64,000 nucleotides of DNA from Microbulbifer sp. TB1203 (GTDB lineage: Bacteria; Pseudomonadota; Gammaproteobacteria; Pseudomonadales; Cellvibrionaceae). The notes beneath the pieces were generated by a model. That model made no database searches. It saw only the letters and a list, made by a program, of their open reading frames with translations, and was not told the DNA's origin. The translations under genes and the position numbers were made by a program. The stretch's first letter is position 1. Every line of letters begins with the position of its first letter. The stretch lies in contig NZ_CP116899.1 in assembly GCF_030997045.1 (NCBI RefSeq), positions 1,364,001 to 1,428,000 on the forward strand, in the 5' to 3' direction. Below, in pieces: positions 26,909 to 36,786 of this stretch.

Positions 26909-28320
26909 CCGCCTGGCTGCCCAGCTCCATCAAGTCTCGGGCTGCATTGGTGCTCTCTGCCGCCTTCCTACTCTCCCACGCGGTCAGCCTGGCGATCTAC
27001 GAAATCAATCGCGAGAAGACCATTCTGCTCACTGAAGCCACGGATCTCGCCGCGCGGATTATCGGGGTCGTGAACCTCGCGCGGAGCTTTCCCAAAGAGG
27101 ATCGCGAACAGATTCTCGCCGCCGCCGAAACCCAGTTTCTCACCATGTTTCCGGAACCGGCCAGCCTGGACGACGAGCGCTGCCGGGACAACGACTTCTC
27201 CGCGCGAATGTCCGAGTCCCTCGACAGCGCCTTCGCCGACGTTCCCGGATTCGACGCCCGTGTGTGCCTGCGCCGCCTGGCGGCCGCTCGACTGCTCGCC
27301 CGCGGCGATCCCCGGCGCGGTTTCGATGTGCTGGTGTCCATCAGCTTTCCGGACGATGAGCGGGCCGTCTTCCACGCCATCCTTCCCGAAGGCGAATCCC
27401 TGATCCACGATGCGGTGCTCATCTACCTGCTGTTTTCCAGCGCGGTCGCCCTGCTGCTGGCCTGGTACCTGATACGCCGAACTGTGGCCCCACTGGAACA
27501 GCTCGCCCAGGCAGCGGACGACATCGGGGTCAATATCGACACCCCTCCCCTGCCCGAGAGCGGTCCGCGCGAAGTCGTGGCAGCGGCCAGGGCATTCAAC
27601 CGCATGCAGTACCGCCTGCGCAGGCTGGTGCACGGACAGACGGAAATGCTGGCAGCCATTTCCCACGACCTGCGATCGGCGGCCACCCGCCTGCAACTGC
27701 GCGCGGAGCTGTTGCGCGATCCGCAGGAGAGCGAGGGCCTGCTCAGGGTGGTCAACGACATGAAGTCGATGATCCAGTCGGTGGTCGATTTCGTCCGGGG
27801 CATAGAGCCGAACGAGACACCCCGGCGCATCGATTTCACCGCGCTGGTCGAGAGCCTTGCCGAGGACCTGAGGGAGGAGGGCTATCCCGTAAGCTGCACA
27901 CACACCGAGCGCGCGTATATCCTGGACTGCCGCCCGGTGGCCCTGCGCCGCGGGCTACAGAATATTATCGACAACGCCGTCAAATACGGCGGCTCGGCGC
28001 ATATTCGCATGGAAGCGGACCGGCAGGGGGTCTCTGTTCTCGTTGAAGACCCGGGGCCCGGAATCCCCGAAAACGAACTGTCCGCGGTACTCAGACCTTT
28101 CTATCGGCTGGACAAGTCCCGCAGCAGCGAAACCGGTGGCGTGGGACTGGGTCTGTCCATCGCCCGGAATATTATCCAGGCCCACGGCGGGCAGCTCACT
28201 CTGCGCAACCGCAGCGGCGGCGGGCTGCGGGCTGCGGGCTGCGGGTTGAAGTGTATATCCCCTTCAAGTAACGGCTTCCCCGCCGACCTTTTCCGGCGGC
28301 GCCAACTCCGGCCGAGTTGA
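26905..28320 (+). CDS. Sensor histidine kinase, C terminus altered by tandem heptamer frameshift
   Basis: A 471-residue protein with a GTG start overlapping the regulator stop. The order is membrane helix (about 13-28), periplasmic domain, second helix (about 172-190, YLLFSSAVALLLAWYL), HAMP (RRTVAPLEQLAQAADDIG), H-box AAISHDLRSAATRLQLR with the phospho-accepting His, N-box QNIIDNAVKYGG, DPGPGIP and GVGLGLSIARNIIQAHGG. After SGGGLR the frame is thrown out by three copies of GGGCTGC (28222-28242). With one copy it would read LRVEVYIPFK and stop at 28269-28271. Its cognate regulator lacks a receiver domain, so the pathway is broken in this genome. It was probably an OmpR-type two-component system; the signal is unknown. 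Confidence 0.85.
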   Translation: MTAWLPSSIKSRAALVLSAAFLLSHAVSLAIYEINREKTILLTEATDLAARIIGVVNLARSFPKEDREQILAAAETQFLTMFPEPASLDDERCRDNDFSARMSESLDSAFADVPGFDARVCLRRLAAARLLARGDPRRGFDVLVSISFPDDERAVFHAILPEGESLIHDAVLIYLLFSSAVALLLAWYLIRRTVAPLEQLAQAADDIGVNIDTPPLPESGPREVVAAARAFNRMQYRLRRLVHGQTEMLAAISHDLRSAATRLQLRAELLRDPQESEGLLRVVNDMKSMIQSVVDFVRGIEPNETPRRIDFTALVESLAEDLREEGYPVSCTHTERAYILDCRPVALRRGLQNIIDNAVKYGGSAHIRMEADRQGVSVLVEDPGPGIPENELSAVLRPFYRLDKSRSSETGGVGLGLSIARNIIQAHGGQLTLRNRSGGGLRAAGCGLKCISPSSNGFPADLFRRRQLRPS

Positions 28321-28371
28321 CCGATATTGCGTGCGGCGGCGGCATATCGGGCGACGCGAAACGGCTGATTG

Positions 28372-28405
28372 AATAGGCCCTGCAGTCCGCGGGCCTATTT
28401 ATTTG
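28372..28405 (+). terminator. Rho-independent-like terminator after the kinase gene
   Basis: Nine-base arms AATAGGCCC and GGGCCTATT flank a ten-base loop, followed by a T-rich TTATTTG. It lies between convergent genes; the T-run is on the plus strand. Confidence 0.5.
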
Positions 28406-28413
28406 AAAAAAAT

Positions 28414-31400
28414 TTAAACCGGGTAACCTCTCTGCGATCTGCCATGCACAATTCCATAGAGAAGTGGCAATACAAATAGCGTCAATATTGTCGAGGAGAT
28501 GATCCCGCCGATCACCACCGTGGCCAGGGGCCGTTGCACTTCGGCGCCGGTCCCCGTATTGAGCGCCATGGGCACGAAGCCGAGACTGGCCACCAGTGCG
28601 GTCATCAGTACCGGGCGCAGGCGGATCATGGCGCCGTCGACGATGGACGACAGCAGCTCGCCGCGCTCCCGCCAGAGTTCGCGGATAAACGACAGCATCA
28701 CCAGGCCGTTCAGCACCGCCACGCCGGACAGGGCGATAAAGCCCACCCCGGCGGAAATCGACAGCGGCATTCCGCGCAGCCAGAGTGCCAGCACGCCGCC
28801 GGTCAGCGCCAGCGGCACACCGGTGAAAATGATCAACGCATCCTTCAACGAGTTGAAGGCCAGCATCAGCAGGCCGAGGATAATGGCCAGGGTCAGCGGT
28901 ACCACCAGAAAAAGCCGTTTGCTGGCGGATTCCAGTTGCTCGAAGGTGCCGCCGTAATCGAGCCAATAGCCCGGCGGCAGTTGCACCTGATCGGCAATGC
29001 GCGCCCTCGCCTCTTCGACAAAAGATCCCAGGTCCCGGTCGCGCACATTGGCGGTGACCACCACCCGGCGCTTGCCGTTCTCGCGGCTGATCTGGTTGGG
29101 GGCCGGCGTCATCTCCAGGCGGGCAACTTCCGACAGGGGCACATAGTCTCCAAGCGGACTGCCTTGCGGCAGCGATACCGGCAGATCACCGAGGCGGAGG
29201 ATATCGGTGCGCAGCTCTTCCGGCAGACGCACGACCAGTTCGAAGCGGCGGTCGCCCTCGTAGATCAGGCCGGCGGACTCGCCGCCGATGGCTGCGGCCA
29301 CCAGGCCCTGCAGATCCTGCAGATTGAGACCGTAACGCGCCAGCGCCAGGCGCTCGGGCACCACCGACAGCACCGGCAGCCCCTCCACCTGTTCGACGCG
29401 GGCGTCGGCGACACCAGGGATGCTTCTCAGTACCGAGAGTATTTCGTTGGCGGAATTTGCCAGTTGGTCCAGGTCATCGCCGAAGACCTTGATACCGAGT
29501 TCGGCGCGTACGCCCGAAATCAGCTCGTTGAAGCGCATCTGGATCGGCTGGGTAAATTCGTAGTTGTTGCCCGGCACTTCCTCCACAGCGGCTTTCAATT
29601 GGGCGATCAGCTCGCTCTTGGGCAGCTCCGGGTCGGGCCAGGTTTCCCGCGGTTTGAGGATGACGAAGTTGTCCGCCAGATTCGGCGGCATGGGATCGGT
29701 GGCGACATCCGGTGTGCCGATGCGCGCATACACCATTTCCACCTGGGGAAATTCCCGCAGGCGGCTGTCCAGTTGATTCTGCATCCGCACCGACTGCTCG
29801 ATGCCAGTGCCGGGAATCCGCAATGCGTGTAAGGTGATATCCCCCTCGTCCAGCTCCGGCACAAATTCGGAACCGAGCGTGGTCGCAAGCCAGACGCAGA
29901 AAAGCACCAGCACCGCAGCTGCGGACAGTACCAGCCAGCGGATTTTCATCGCCGCCAGCAGCAGCGGCCGGTAAAGGGATTTTGCCGCGATGATGACCCG
30001 GTTCTCCCGCTCGCTGATTTTTCCGGTCAGGAACACCGCCACGGCTGCCGGCACCACCGTCACGGAAAGCACCAGCGCCGAGAGCAGCGCCATGATCACG
30101 GTTGCCGCCATCGGGTGGAACATCTTGCCCTCCACGCCGCTCAGGGTGAACAGCGGGATATACACCACGGTAATGATCAGTACCCCGAACAGGCTCGGAC
30201 GGATCACTTCGTTGGTGGCCCGGAATACCAGCTCCAGGCGTTCGGCGAGCTGTAGTCGGCCGTCGTTGCGCTGCTGCGCCTCGGCCAGCCGGCGAATGGA
30301 GTTTTCGACGATAATCACGGTGCCGTCGACGATCAGGCCGAAGTCCAGTGCGCCCAGACTCATCAGGTTCGCGGTCACGCCGGTTTTTATCATGCCGGTA
30401 ATGGTCGCCAGCATGGACAGCGGAATCACCGCGGCGGTGATGATCGCCGCGCGCAGGTTTCCCAGCAGCAGGAACAGCACCGCAATGACCAGCAGCGCGC
30501 CCTCCACCAGGTTTTTCTGTACCGTGGCGATGGTCTTTTCCACCAGCGAAGTGCGGTCGTAGACGGTTTCCAGCTTTATTCCCTCGGGCAGCGAGGCCCG
30601 GATTTTATCCAGGGCTTCCGCCACGTCCCGCGAAACTGCGCGGGAATTTTCCCCCACCAGCATCATCACGATGCCGAGGACGGTTTCGCGGCCGTCGCGG
30701 GTGGCGGCGCCGGTGCGCAGTTCCCTGCCAATAGCCACTTCGGCGACATCGGCAATTTTCACCGGCACGCCGGCGCGGTTGGCCACCACCACATTTTCGA
30801 TCTCGGCAATATCCTTGAGCTGTCCCGGGGAGCGCACCAGCAACTGACGGCCGCCGCGCTCCACAAAGCCGGCACCGCGGTTGTCGTTGTTCTGCCGCAG
30901 GGCCTCGCTGACATCCTCCATGGATACACCGAAATTGAGCAGTTTCTGCGGGTCCGGCGTCACGTGGTATTGCTTGTTGAAGCCGCCGAAAGTATTGACC
31001 TCGGTGACCCCGGGCACCACCGCCAGTTGCGGCTTGATGATCCAGTCCTGGATTTCCCGCAGTGCGATGGCGTCATAGGGGCGGCCATCCGGCTGGGGCG
31101 CGCCGGGCTCTGCCTCGACGGTGTACATGAAAATTTCGCCGAGGCCCGTGGCGATGGGACCCATCTCTGGCTCCAGGGCCGACGGCAGCCGGCTCTTGAT
31201 GGCGCCCAGGCGGTTGTTGATCAGGTTGCGGGCGAAATACAGATCCGTGCCCTCCTCAAACACCGCCGTCACCTGCGACAGGCCGTAGCGGGACAGAGAG
31301 CGCGTATAGGCCAGGTTGGGCAGACCGGCCAGCGCCGTCTCCACCGGGTAGGTGATGCGCTGTTCCGCCTCCAGCGGCGAGTAGCCTGGAGCCTCGGTAT

Positions 31401-31548
31401 TGATCTGCACCTGCACATTGGTGATATCCGGCACCGCGTCGATCGCCAGTTGCCGGTAGCTCCAGCTACCCACACCGATCAGCACCAACACCAGTGACAA
31501 CATCAGGTAACGCCGCTCGATGGAGAGACGCAGTATGGATTCAATCAT
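28414..31548 (-). CDS. czcA: CzcA/CusA-type heavy-metal RND efflux permease
   Basis: A 1044-residue protein. It starts MIESILRLSIERRYLML, as in the heavy-metal-efflux RND branch. The membrane motif DFGLIVDGTVIIVEN with paired Asp residues is diagnostic for CzcA-like proton-driven metal export. The second half has GVAVLNGLVMLSFI and the end is short. It pumps divalent cations such as Co, Zn, Cd or Ni from periplasm or cytoplasm. It is the last gene of a czcI-like/czcC/czcB/czcA unit with gaps under 50 bp. The precise metal cannot be decided from sequence. Confidence 0.93.
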   Translation of the reverse strand: MIESILRLSIERRYLMLSLVLVLIGVGSWSYRQLAIDAVPDITNVQVQINTEAPGYSPLEAEQRITYPVETALAGLPNLAYTRSLSRYGLSQVTAVFEEGTDLYFARNLINNRLGAIKSRLPSALEPEMGPIATGLGEIFMYTVEAEPGAPQPDGRPYDAIALREIQDWIIKPQLAVVPGVTEVNTFGGFNKQYHVTPDPQKLLNFGVSMEDVSEALRQNNDNRGAGFVERGGRQLLVRSPGQLKDIAEIENVVVANRAGVPVKIADVAEVAIGRELRTGAATRDGRETVLGIVMMLVGENSRAVSRDVAEALDKIRASLPEGIKLETVYDRTSLVEKTIATVQKNLVEGALLVIAVLFLLLGNLRAAIITAAVIPLSMLATITGMIKTGVTANLMSLGALDFGLIVDGTVIIVENSIRRLAEAQQRNDGRLQLAERLELVFRATNEVIRPSLFGVLIITVVYIPLFTLSGVEGKMFHPMAATVIMALLSALVLSVTVVPAAVAVFLTGKISERENRVIIAAKSLYRPLLLAAMKIRWLVLSAAAVLVLFCVWLATTLGSEFVPELDEGDITLHALRIPGTGIEQSVRMQNQLDSRLREFPQVEMVYARIGTPDVATDPMPPNLADNFVILKPRETWPDPELPKSELIAQLKAAVEEVPGNNYEFTQPIQMRFNELISGVRAELGIKVFGDDLDQLANSANEILSVLRSIPGVADARVEQVEGLPVLSVVPERLALARYGLNLQDLQGLVAAAIGGESAGLIYEGDRRFELVVRLPEELRTDILRLGDLPVSLPQGSPLGDYVPLSEVARLEMTPAPNQISRENGKRRVVVTANVRDRDLGSFVEEARARIADQVQLPPGYWLDYGGTFEQLESASKRLFLVVPLTLAIILGLLMLAFNSLKDALIIFTGVPLALTGGVLALWLRGMPLSISAGVGFIALSGVAVLNGLVMLSFIRELWRERGELLSSIVDGAMIRLRPVLMTALVASLGFVPMALNTGTGAEVQRPLATVVIGGIISSTILTLFVLPLLYGIVHGRSQRGYPV

Positions 31549-31561
31549 CTTCTGCCCTCTC

Positions 31562-32509
31562 TCAGTGGTGATGTGCCGCGCCGGACTTTTCGATATCCGC
31601 CTTGATCAGGTAGCTGTTTGCGGTCACATAGCGATCGCCGGCCTCAAGTCCATCCAGCACCTCGGTCATGCGGCCGTCGCTGCGGCCCAGTTGCAGCGGC
31701 CGGGCTTGGTATCCGTCACCGGTTTTGACAAATACCACGGTGGCACCACGGAATGGCTGCAGCGCGCGGTTGTCGACCACCAACGGCAGTTCCACCTCGC
31801 CGACTACCACCTTGCCCCGCACCATCAGGTCCGGTGTCCAGTGGCCTCCCGGGTTGTCGACAACGGCGCGGGCAATGACAAAAGGCTTGCCGTGGGTTGC
31901 CGGCGCCAGGCTGGCGATGATTGACTCCAGCTCCCGGTCATTGGCCAGAATCCGCACTTTCTGCCCGCGGGCGACCCGCGGGCGCTGCCCGGGAAAAACC
32001 TGCAGCTCCGCCCACAGGCGATCGTCATTGACGATGGTAAAAAGCACGCGATCGCCGCTGTACTCATCGCGGCTGATCTGTTTTTCGATCACCTGGCCGG
32101 CGATGGGTGCCAGCAGCGGATAGGTCTGCAGGCTGTCATTGGATTCGATGGTGGCGAGGCGCTGCCCCTTTTCCACCCGCTGGCCGATTTCCGCCATCAC
32201 CTCGACCACGGGGCCGGGATAGCGCGCGCGCACATGGCTGATATTGTCGTGGTCCAATGCTGTTTTGCCGTAGACGGTTATCGTTTCGCGAATGATGCTG
32301 GGGCCGACCAGTGCGGTTTCGATGCCGGACCTGCGCGCCGCTGCCTCGGAAATCTGCACCCGGTCATTTTCTCCATGGTGCTCGCCTTCCTCGTGATGCT
32401 CACCCCCGTGTTCATCCTCGTGATGAGCCGATTCGCTGGCAGAAGCCGGGACACTCAGGCAGAGGGCCAGCAACACCAGCAGCGATCCGACTAAATTAAA
32501 TGTTTTCAT
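31562..32509 (-). CDS. czcB: CzcB-type heavy-metal efflux periplasmic adaptor
   Basis: A 315-residue protein. A signal peptide (LVLLALCLSVPASA) is followed by a His/Glu-rich N-terminal segment (about residues 28-50, HHEDEHGGEHHEEGEHHGEN) that could bind metal. Barrel-sandwich and beta-barrel parts follow (YPGPVVEVMAEIGQRVEKGQ, LLAPIAGQVIEK). The C terminus ends with a further His run, GAAHHH. It is short for the family because the coiled hairpin is reduced. It lies 13 bp upstream of czcA and acts as the periplasmic bridge of the CBA complex. Confidence 0.92.
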   Translation of the reverse strand: MKTFNLVGSLLVLLALCLSVPASASESAHHEDEHGGEHHEEGEHHGENDRVQISEAAARRSGIETALVGPSIIRETITVYGKTALDHDNISHVRARYPGPVVEVMAEIGQRVEKGQRLATIESNDSLQTYPLLAPIAGQVIEKQISRDEYSGDRVLFTIVNDDRLWAELQVFPGQRPRVARGQKVRILANDRELESIIASLAPATHGKPFVIARAVVDNPGGHWTPDLMVRGKVVVGEVELPLVVDNRALQPFRGATVVFVKTGDGYQARPLQLGRSDGRMTEVLDGLEAGDRYVTANSYLIKADIEKSGAAHHH

Positions 32510-32524
32510 TCTCAGACCCTGAAT

Positions 32525-33823
32525 TTATTTGCTGTTCTCCGGACCCGCGGGCAGCAGGGGCGCGGCTGTGAGTTGTTCTATTTCCGCGCCGTAGCGCAGT
32601 GCCGCCCGAGCGGCTTCGATATGCGCGCGCTGCGCGCGGATCAGTTCCTCCCGCGCCGAAACCCACTCCACATAGGAATAGCGGCCGCGACGGTAGGCGC
32701 GCTCCACCTGTTCGAGCGCTTCTCGCAATGTGGGAATAATGGAACGGTGCAGCGCCCGGACATTGGCCAGAGCCTGTTCGCGGCCGCTGACGGCCCGGTA
32801 GAGCTGACTGTGCAATCGCAGTAGCGCGGTCTCGCGGCGCAGTGCCACCTGCTCCCGCTCGGCGATGGCTGTAGCAATTTCACCGACGTTACGTCGCGCC
32901 GGGAACAGCGGCACCTCGACGCCGGCCACCAGGGTGGTTTCATCCAGCTCACGTGACTGGCGCACACCCAGAGACCAGCCGATATCCAGGCTGGACTGGG
33001 TTTCGGCCAGGCGAAGCTGCGCCTCGCGCAGCCGCTCCTCGGAGGCGAAACGGGCAATGGCCGGATTCTGCTGCGCGCGAGCGTAGAGTTCAGCGAAATC
33101 CGCGGCGGGTTCGAGGCGATAGAGCGCGGCGGTATCCACATCGAAATCCGCATCCAGCTGTCCCCACAGAGCCGCCAGCGCCCGCTTGTGGAAGGCCAGC
33201 AAACGCTTTTCCGAGGCCTGGCGAAGCCCGGCTTCCGCCAGCGCGGCCTCGGCCCTCAACCTGTCTGCCCGCGGCACCGCAGCAGCCTCCACGCGCCGCT
33301 TGACCGCGCGCAGCGTATCCCGGGCGAGACGTACGGATTCCCCGGCCAGCGCCAGCCGCTCCCTCGCGGCGAGCACTTCCGTGTAGCGGCGGATCACTTC
33401 GCCGAGCAAATCCAGCGCCCTCGCCTGCTCTTCGGCCACAAGCAGATCGCGGGCAGCGGATACGGCATCGACGCGGGCGCGGCGCTGGCCGCCCAGTTCG
33501 ATCACCGATGAAAGGGCGACGGTCAGCTGTGCATCACTGGCGCCGCCGGTACCGGCAAAATTCTCCAGCTCGGCACCCAGCTCCAGGGGCGGGCGCAGCG
33601 CCGCTGTCTGCTGCCGGCCCGCCAGCGCCCTGTCGCGCAGCCGGAACACCGCCAACTCCGGATTCTGCGCCAGGGTCCGCTCGATAGCCGAAGAGAGCGT
33701 CAGCAACGGCCCCCCGCCCTGCTCTGCAGCGGCCGGCGGCATCCAGAACAGCATCACCAACACCGCAGGCACGGCGCGGCGATACAGCACACTCCATCTC
33801 GAGTGCGCAAATACCAAAAACAT
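32525..33823 (-). CDS. czcC: CzcC-type outer-membrane efflux protein
   Basis: A 432-residue TolC-family channel. ATG 33823 is preferred because GGGAG lies just upstream and a signal peptide follows (AVPAVLVMLFWMPPAAA). Two related helical halves, about 200 residues each, carry ALAQNPEL-like repeats (RTLAQNPELAVFRLRDRAL and ARAQQNPAIARFASEERLRE). It forms the outer-membrane exit duct of the metal pump and is 15 bp upstream of czcB. Confidence 0.9.
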   Translation of the reverse strand: MFLVFAHSRWSVLYRRAVPAVLVMLFWMPPAAAEQGGGPLLTLSSAIERTLAQNPELAVFRLRDRALAGRQQTAALRPPLELGAELENFAGTGGASDAQLTVALSSVIELGGQRRARVDAVSAARDLLVAEEQARALDLLGEVIRRYTEVLAARERLALAGESVRLARDTLRAVKRRVEAAAVPRADRLRAEAALAEAGLRQASEKRLLAFHKRALAALWGQLDADFDVDTAALYRLEPAADFAELYARAQQNPAIARFASEERLREAQLRLAETQSSLDIGWSLGVRQSRELDETTLVAGVEVPLFPARRNVGEIATAIAEREQVALRRETALLRLHSQLYRAVSGREQALANVRALHRSIIPTLREALEQVERAYRRGRYSYVEWVSAREELIRAQRAHIEAARAALRYGAEIEQLTAAPLLPAGPENSK

Positions 33824-33873
33824 AGGGTTCTCCCAAGTCAATCACAGTGGCGCGGAGGCCGCGCGGTAAGCGA

Positions 33874-34263
33874 TCAGACGCGGGCTATGGGTGGGCGGAA
33901 AACCACGGAGGGATAGCTGGAGGGTACGGAAAAATAGACAAAATCCCGAAAATTGGCGGCGCCGAAAGGGAGTTGCTGTAAAGACTGTCCCATCGGTCCG
34001 GCAAAGCCGCAGCAGTGGCAGTCACAACATTGCTGGCAGAAATCCTGCTCGGCCACGGATACATTCGAGCGATCGGGATCGGGTGCCGTATCCAAAGCCA
34101 GCTCATCCACATCCGGTATCTCAAGCGGGTGATTGCCGGCATTGGCATGCTGCAATTCTATTGGAGTGGCCGGCTCCCGCTGGTGCTCAGCCTCATAGGA
34201 AGCCGTCGCTACCTGGAACACCAGCAGTGCGATCAGCAGATAGCATATTCGAACGGCGTTCAT
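33874..34263 (-). CDS. CzcI-like small exported Cys/His protein
   Basis: A 129-residue protein from ATG 34263, chosen because a signal peptide starts there (MNAVRICYLLIALLVFQVATA). The mature part is acidic and carries a Cys cluster, FCQQCCDCHCCGF, followed by a Pro/aromatic tail. Small metal-cluster proteins in this position upstream of czcC are usually called CzcI and are thought to modulate metal response. The gene is first in the czc unit. The function is inferred from position and the Cys/His cluster. Confidence 0.65.
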   Translation of the reverse strand: MNAVRICYLLIALLVFQVATASYEAEHQREPATPIELQHANAGNHPLEIPDVDELALDTAPDPDRSNVSVAEQDFCQQCCDCHCCGFAGPMGQSLQQLPFGAANFRDFVYFSVPSSYPSVVFRPPIARV

Positions 34264-34393
34264 CGCGGATGTGGACCACTTCTGGTGATAGAGTGCGTTG
34301 ACTTTAGCAAAGCGGTACCCTGCCCTCAACTCAATCAGCGGATATTCATCCCGTGCTGTTACTGAAAACCACCGCACTCTTTTTGCATGGGAA

Positions 34394-35056
34394 TTATCGT
34401 GGCCGGCCGGGAGCGGGGATAAAACTGCCCAGCCAGTGAACCACTTTGCGCCGGCGCAGTAAAAGCAGAAACACCGCAGCCGCGAGATAGAGGGCCGGCT
34501 CCATCCAGCCGCTCTTTACCGACCACCAGAAATGCCAGCAGCCCAACAGCAGGACCACATAGGCAAAGCCGTGGAGTTTTTTCCAGTGTTTCCCCATCAG
34601 TCGCATCAGCTTTGGAACCGAGGTAAGAGCCAGGGCCAGCAGCAGTATCCAGGCCATAAAACCCAGCAGAATATAGGTGCGCTCTATCAGCTCGCCACCA
34701 ATCAGGGACCAGTCAAAGGCGAGATCCAGGGCCAGCCAACTGGTGAAATGTAGTGAGGCCCAGGTAAAACACCATAGTCCCAGCGGGCGGCGCAACCGGT
34801 TCAGCTGGCCAGTGGACAGCCACTGGGCCAGCGGGGAAACCAGCAGGGTCAGCAGCAGCAATCGCAGGGCGCCAATGCCCAGGAAATGTATCAGCTCCTT
34901 TACCGGATCGCCGCCCATCAACCCCGCGTTTACCGCATAAAAAAGCCACAACAGCGGCAGTGCCGAGCCGATATGCACCGCAACCTGCAAAATAATCGCC
35001 AGGGTTTTGCGAAACCGGAGCGGCTGGATTCCGGATCGCTGTTCGAGAACTGCCAT
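34394..35056 (-). CDS. msrQ: MsrQ, heme-binding membrane subunit of methionine sulfoxide reductase
   Basis: A 220-residue protein with six predicted membrane helices. Conserved His-containing helices are visible (FLGIGALRLLLLTLLVSPL, WASLHFTSWLALDL, HGFAYVVLLLGCWHFWW). It passes electrons from the quinone pool or flavin to the periplasmic MsrP enzyme. The gene starts 3 bp after msrP, the standard arrangement. Confidence 0.93.
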   Translation of the reverse strand: MAVLEQRSGIQPLRFRKTLAIILQVAVHIGSALPLLWLFYAVNAGLMGGDPVKELIHFLGIGALRLLLLTLLVSPLAQWLSTGQLNRLRRPLGLWCFTWASLHFTSWLALDLAFDWSLIGGELIERTYILLGFMAWILLLALALTSVPKLMRLMGKHWKKLHGFAYVVLLLGCWHFWWSVKSGWMEPALYLAAAVFLLLLRRRKVVHWLGSFIPAPGRPR

Positions 35057-35059
35057 ACG

Positions 35060-36067
35060 CTAAAAGTATTTTCTCAAGTTCATTTGTGAATACAGGGAGG
35101 CCACCTGGTCGCCGTAGCCATTGAACGGCAGTGTTTCCTGCCGGGTGACCGACAGCGGGCCGCCGGGGCCGATAAACCGCTCCGTGGCCTGGGACCAGCG
35201 GGGATGGTCCACCGCGGGATTCACATTGGCATAAAACCCGTACTCGTTCGGGGCCAGGATATTCCAGGTGGTGGGCGGCATTTTTTCCAGCAAACGTATT
35301 TTGACGATGGACTTGATTCCCTTGAAGCCGTATTTCCAGGGCACCACCAGCCTGATCGGGGCGCCGTTCTGGGGCGGCAGGGTCTTTCCGTACAAACCGA
35401 CGGTCAGAATGGTCAAGGGATTCATCGCTTCATCGATACGCAGGCCCTCGACGTAGGGGTAATCGATACCCCCGCCCAGATACCGGTCTTTTTGTCCCGG
35501 CATCTGCCCGGGATCGTACAGTGTTTCAAAGGCGACGTATTTGGCCCTGCTGGTAGGTTCGAAACGCTGGAGGAATTTGCCCAGTTCAAAGCCGATCCAG
35601 GGGATCACCATGGACCACGCCTCCACGCAGCGCATGCGATAAATGCGCTCCTCCAGCTGCGATCCGGCCATCAACTGCCACACATCCACTTTGCCCGGCT
35701 TGGCGACCTCCCCTTCGACGGTCAGCGTCCAGGGCTCCACCTTCAACGACTGGCTGTTGCGGGCCGGGTCTGTCTTGCCGGTGCCGAATTCGTAGAAATT
35801 GTTGTGATTGATGGCCTTGGCTTCTGGCGTCAGGGTCAGTGAGGGCTCGGGAGAGTGCGGACTGAATTGCAATGCCTTTCGCTCGGCCGCCTCCCGTTCT
35901 TCAGAGTCCGGAGACAGGAAATCGAGCAAACCGGCGTGAGCACCGCCCGCGGCCAGCATGCCGCCGAGGCCGATGCCTTTTAACAGCGTGCGGCGATTCA
36001 GGTAGGCGGTCTCGGGAGTGACACTCCCTTCCGCCAGATCCCCCCGCTTCTTGGTCTTTATCAACAT
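35060..36067 (-). CDS. msrP: MsrP, periplasmic molybdopterin methionine sulfoxide reductase
   Basis: A 335-residue protein from ATG 36067, which starts the usual MLIKTKKRG N terminus. A Tat signal with NRRTLLKGIGLGGMLAAGG follows. The molybdenum-ligating Cys is in RMRCVEAWSMVIPWIGFEL. Other family blocks are GGIDYPYVEGLR and GAPIRLVVPWKYGFKGIKSI. It repairs oxidised methionine in periplasmic proteins together with MsrQ directly downstream. Confidence 0.95.
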   Translation of the reverse strand: MLIKTKKRGDLAEGSVTPETAYLNRRTLLKGIGLGGMLAAGGAHAGLLDFLSPDSEEREAAERKALQFSPHSPEPSLTLTPEAKAINHNNFYEFGTGKTDPARNSQSLKVEPWTLTVEGEVAKPGKVDVWQLMAGSQLEERIYRMRCVEAWSMVIPWIGFELGKFLQRFEPTSRAKYVAFETLYDPGQMPGQKDRYLGGGIDYPYVEGLRIDEAMNPLTILTVGLYGKTLPPQNGAPIRLVVPWKYGFKGIKSIVKIRLLEKMPPTTWNILAPNEYGFYANVNPAVDHPRWSQATERFIGPGGPLSVTRQETLPFNGYGDQVASLYSQMNLRKYF

Positions 36068-36786
36068 AAACAGATTACTCCGCCAGGTCTGCGCCCGGGT
36101 TATCTCGAGAGACACAATCAACGTTGTGACAAAGTAAGTTGTGGAAAGTTGGAATCAGCTTCCCGCAATCCGCTATCGGGCCAGCTCCCCCGGTACTTCC
36201 GGGCCATAGCCGCGACAATACGTTTGTCTGGCACCAGGGCCATTTTCTTACACAATTGCCTGCGCCGCCCCGACAGAGCCCAGGCTAAGGGTTTTCCGTA
36301 CCTTCCAGGCACTGGCGGACACTGCACCAGATTCAAGTTGAGCGGCAGCTCGTCGCGGCGTGACCCGCCGGGCTCGCCGGCAGCACGGCAGGATCTGCCC
36401 AGGATACCGCCGCCCGGGATCAACAGGCCGACAGAGGTGCGCCTCCGGGGGACTGTCGAGCTCCCCCGCCTGGCCGGGCCTTCTGACTGAGCAGTAAATT
36501 ACCACCAAATCAATGAGTTATTGGTTCTAGTTAAAGTAAAAACTATTGACCCACCCAGCCTTAGGCCCAGATCAGTTCACAAACCGTGGTACGCAAGAGC
36601 AAATCGCCGCCGGGAAGGGGAATTTTGTTCCTCTGAAGGCTTTTTTGGGGCATCAACTGTCCCGAGTTGGACACATTTCATGCCTTTTGGAGCTTTGTGC
36701 CTTTATACTTGTCCTAAGCTATATCTCGCCGCCGCCACCCCGGGCGGTGGTGAACTGTGAAGTAGGACGTATTAAAGAGACCCCCT
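36068..36786. other. Intergenic region between msrP and prc
   Basis: About 720 bp with only short, uncharacteristic frames on both strands, none with a family signature or convincing ribosome-binding site. The last 100 bp should carry the prc promoter; a TTATACTTG-like stretch near 36703 is a weak candidate. Confidence 0.4.

Noticed and set aside
36118..36423. A 101-codon minus-strand frame upstream of msrP
   Set aside because: No ribosome-binding site, odd Arg/Gly/Pro composition and no recognisable family; treated as intergenic.
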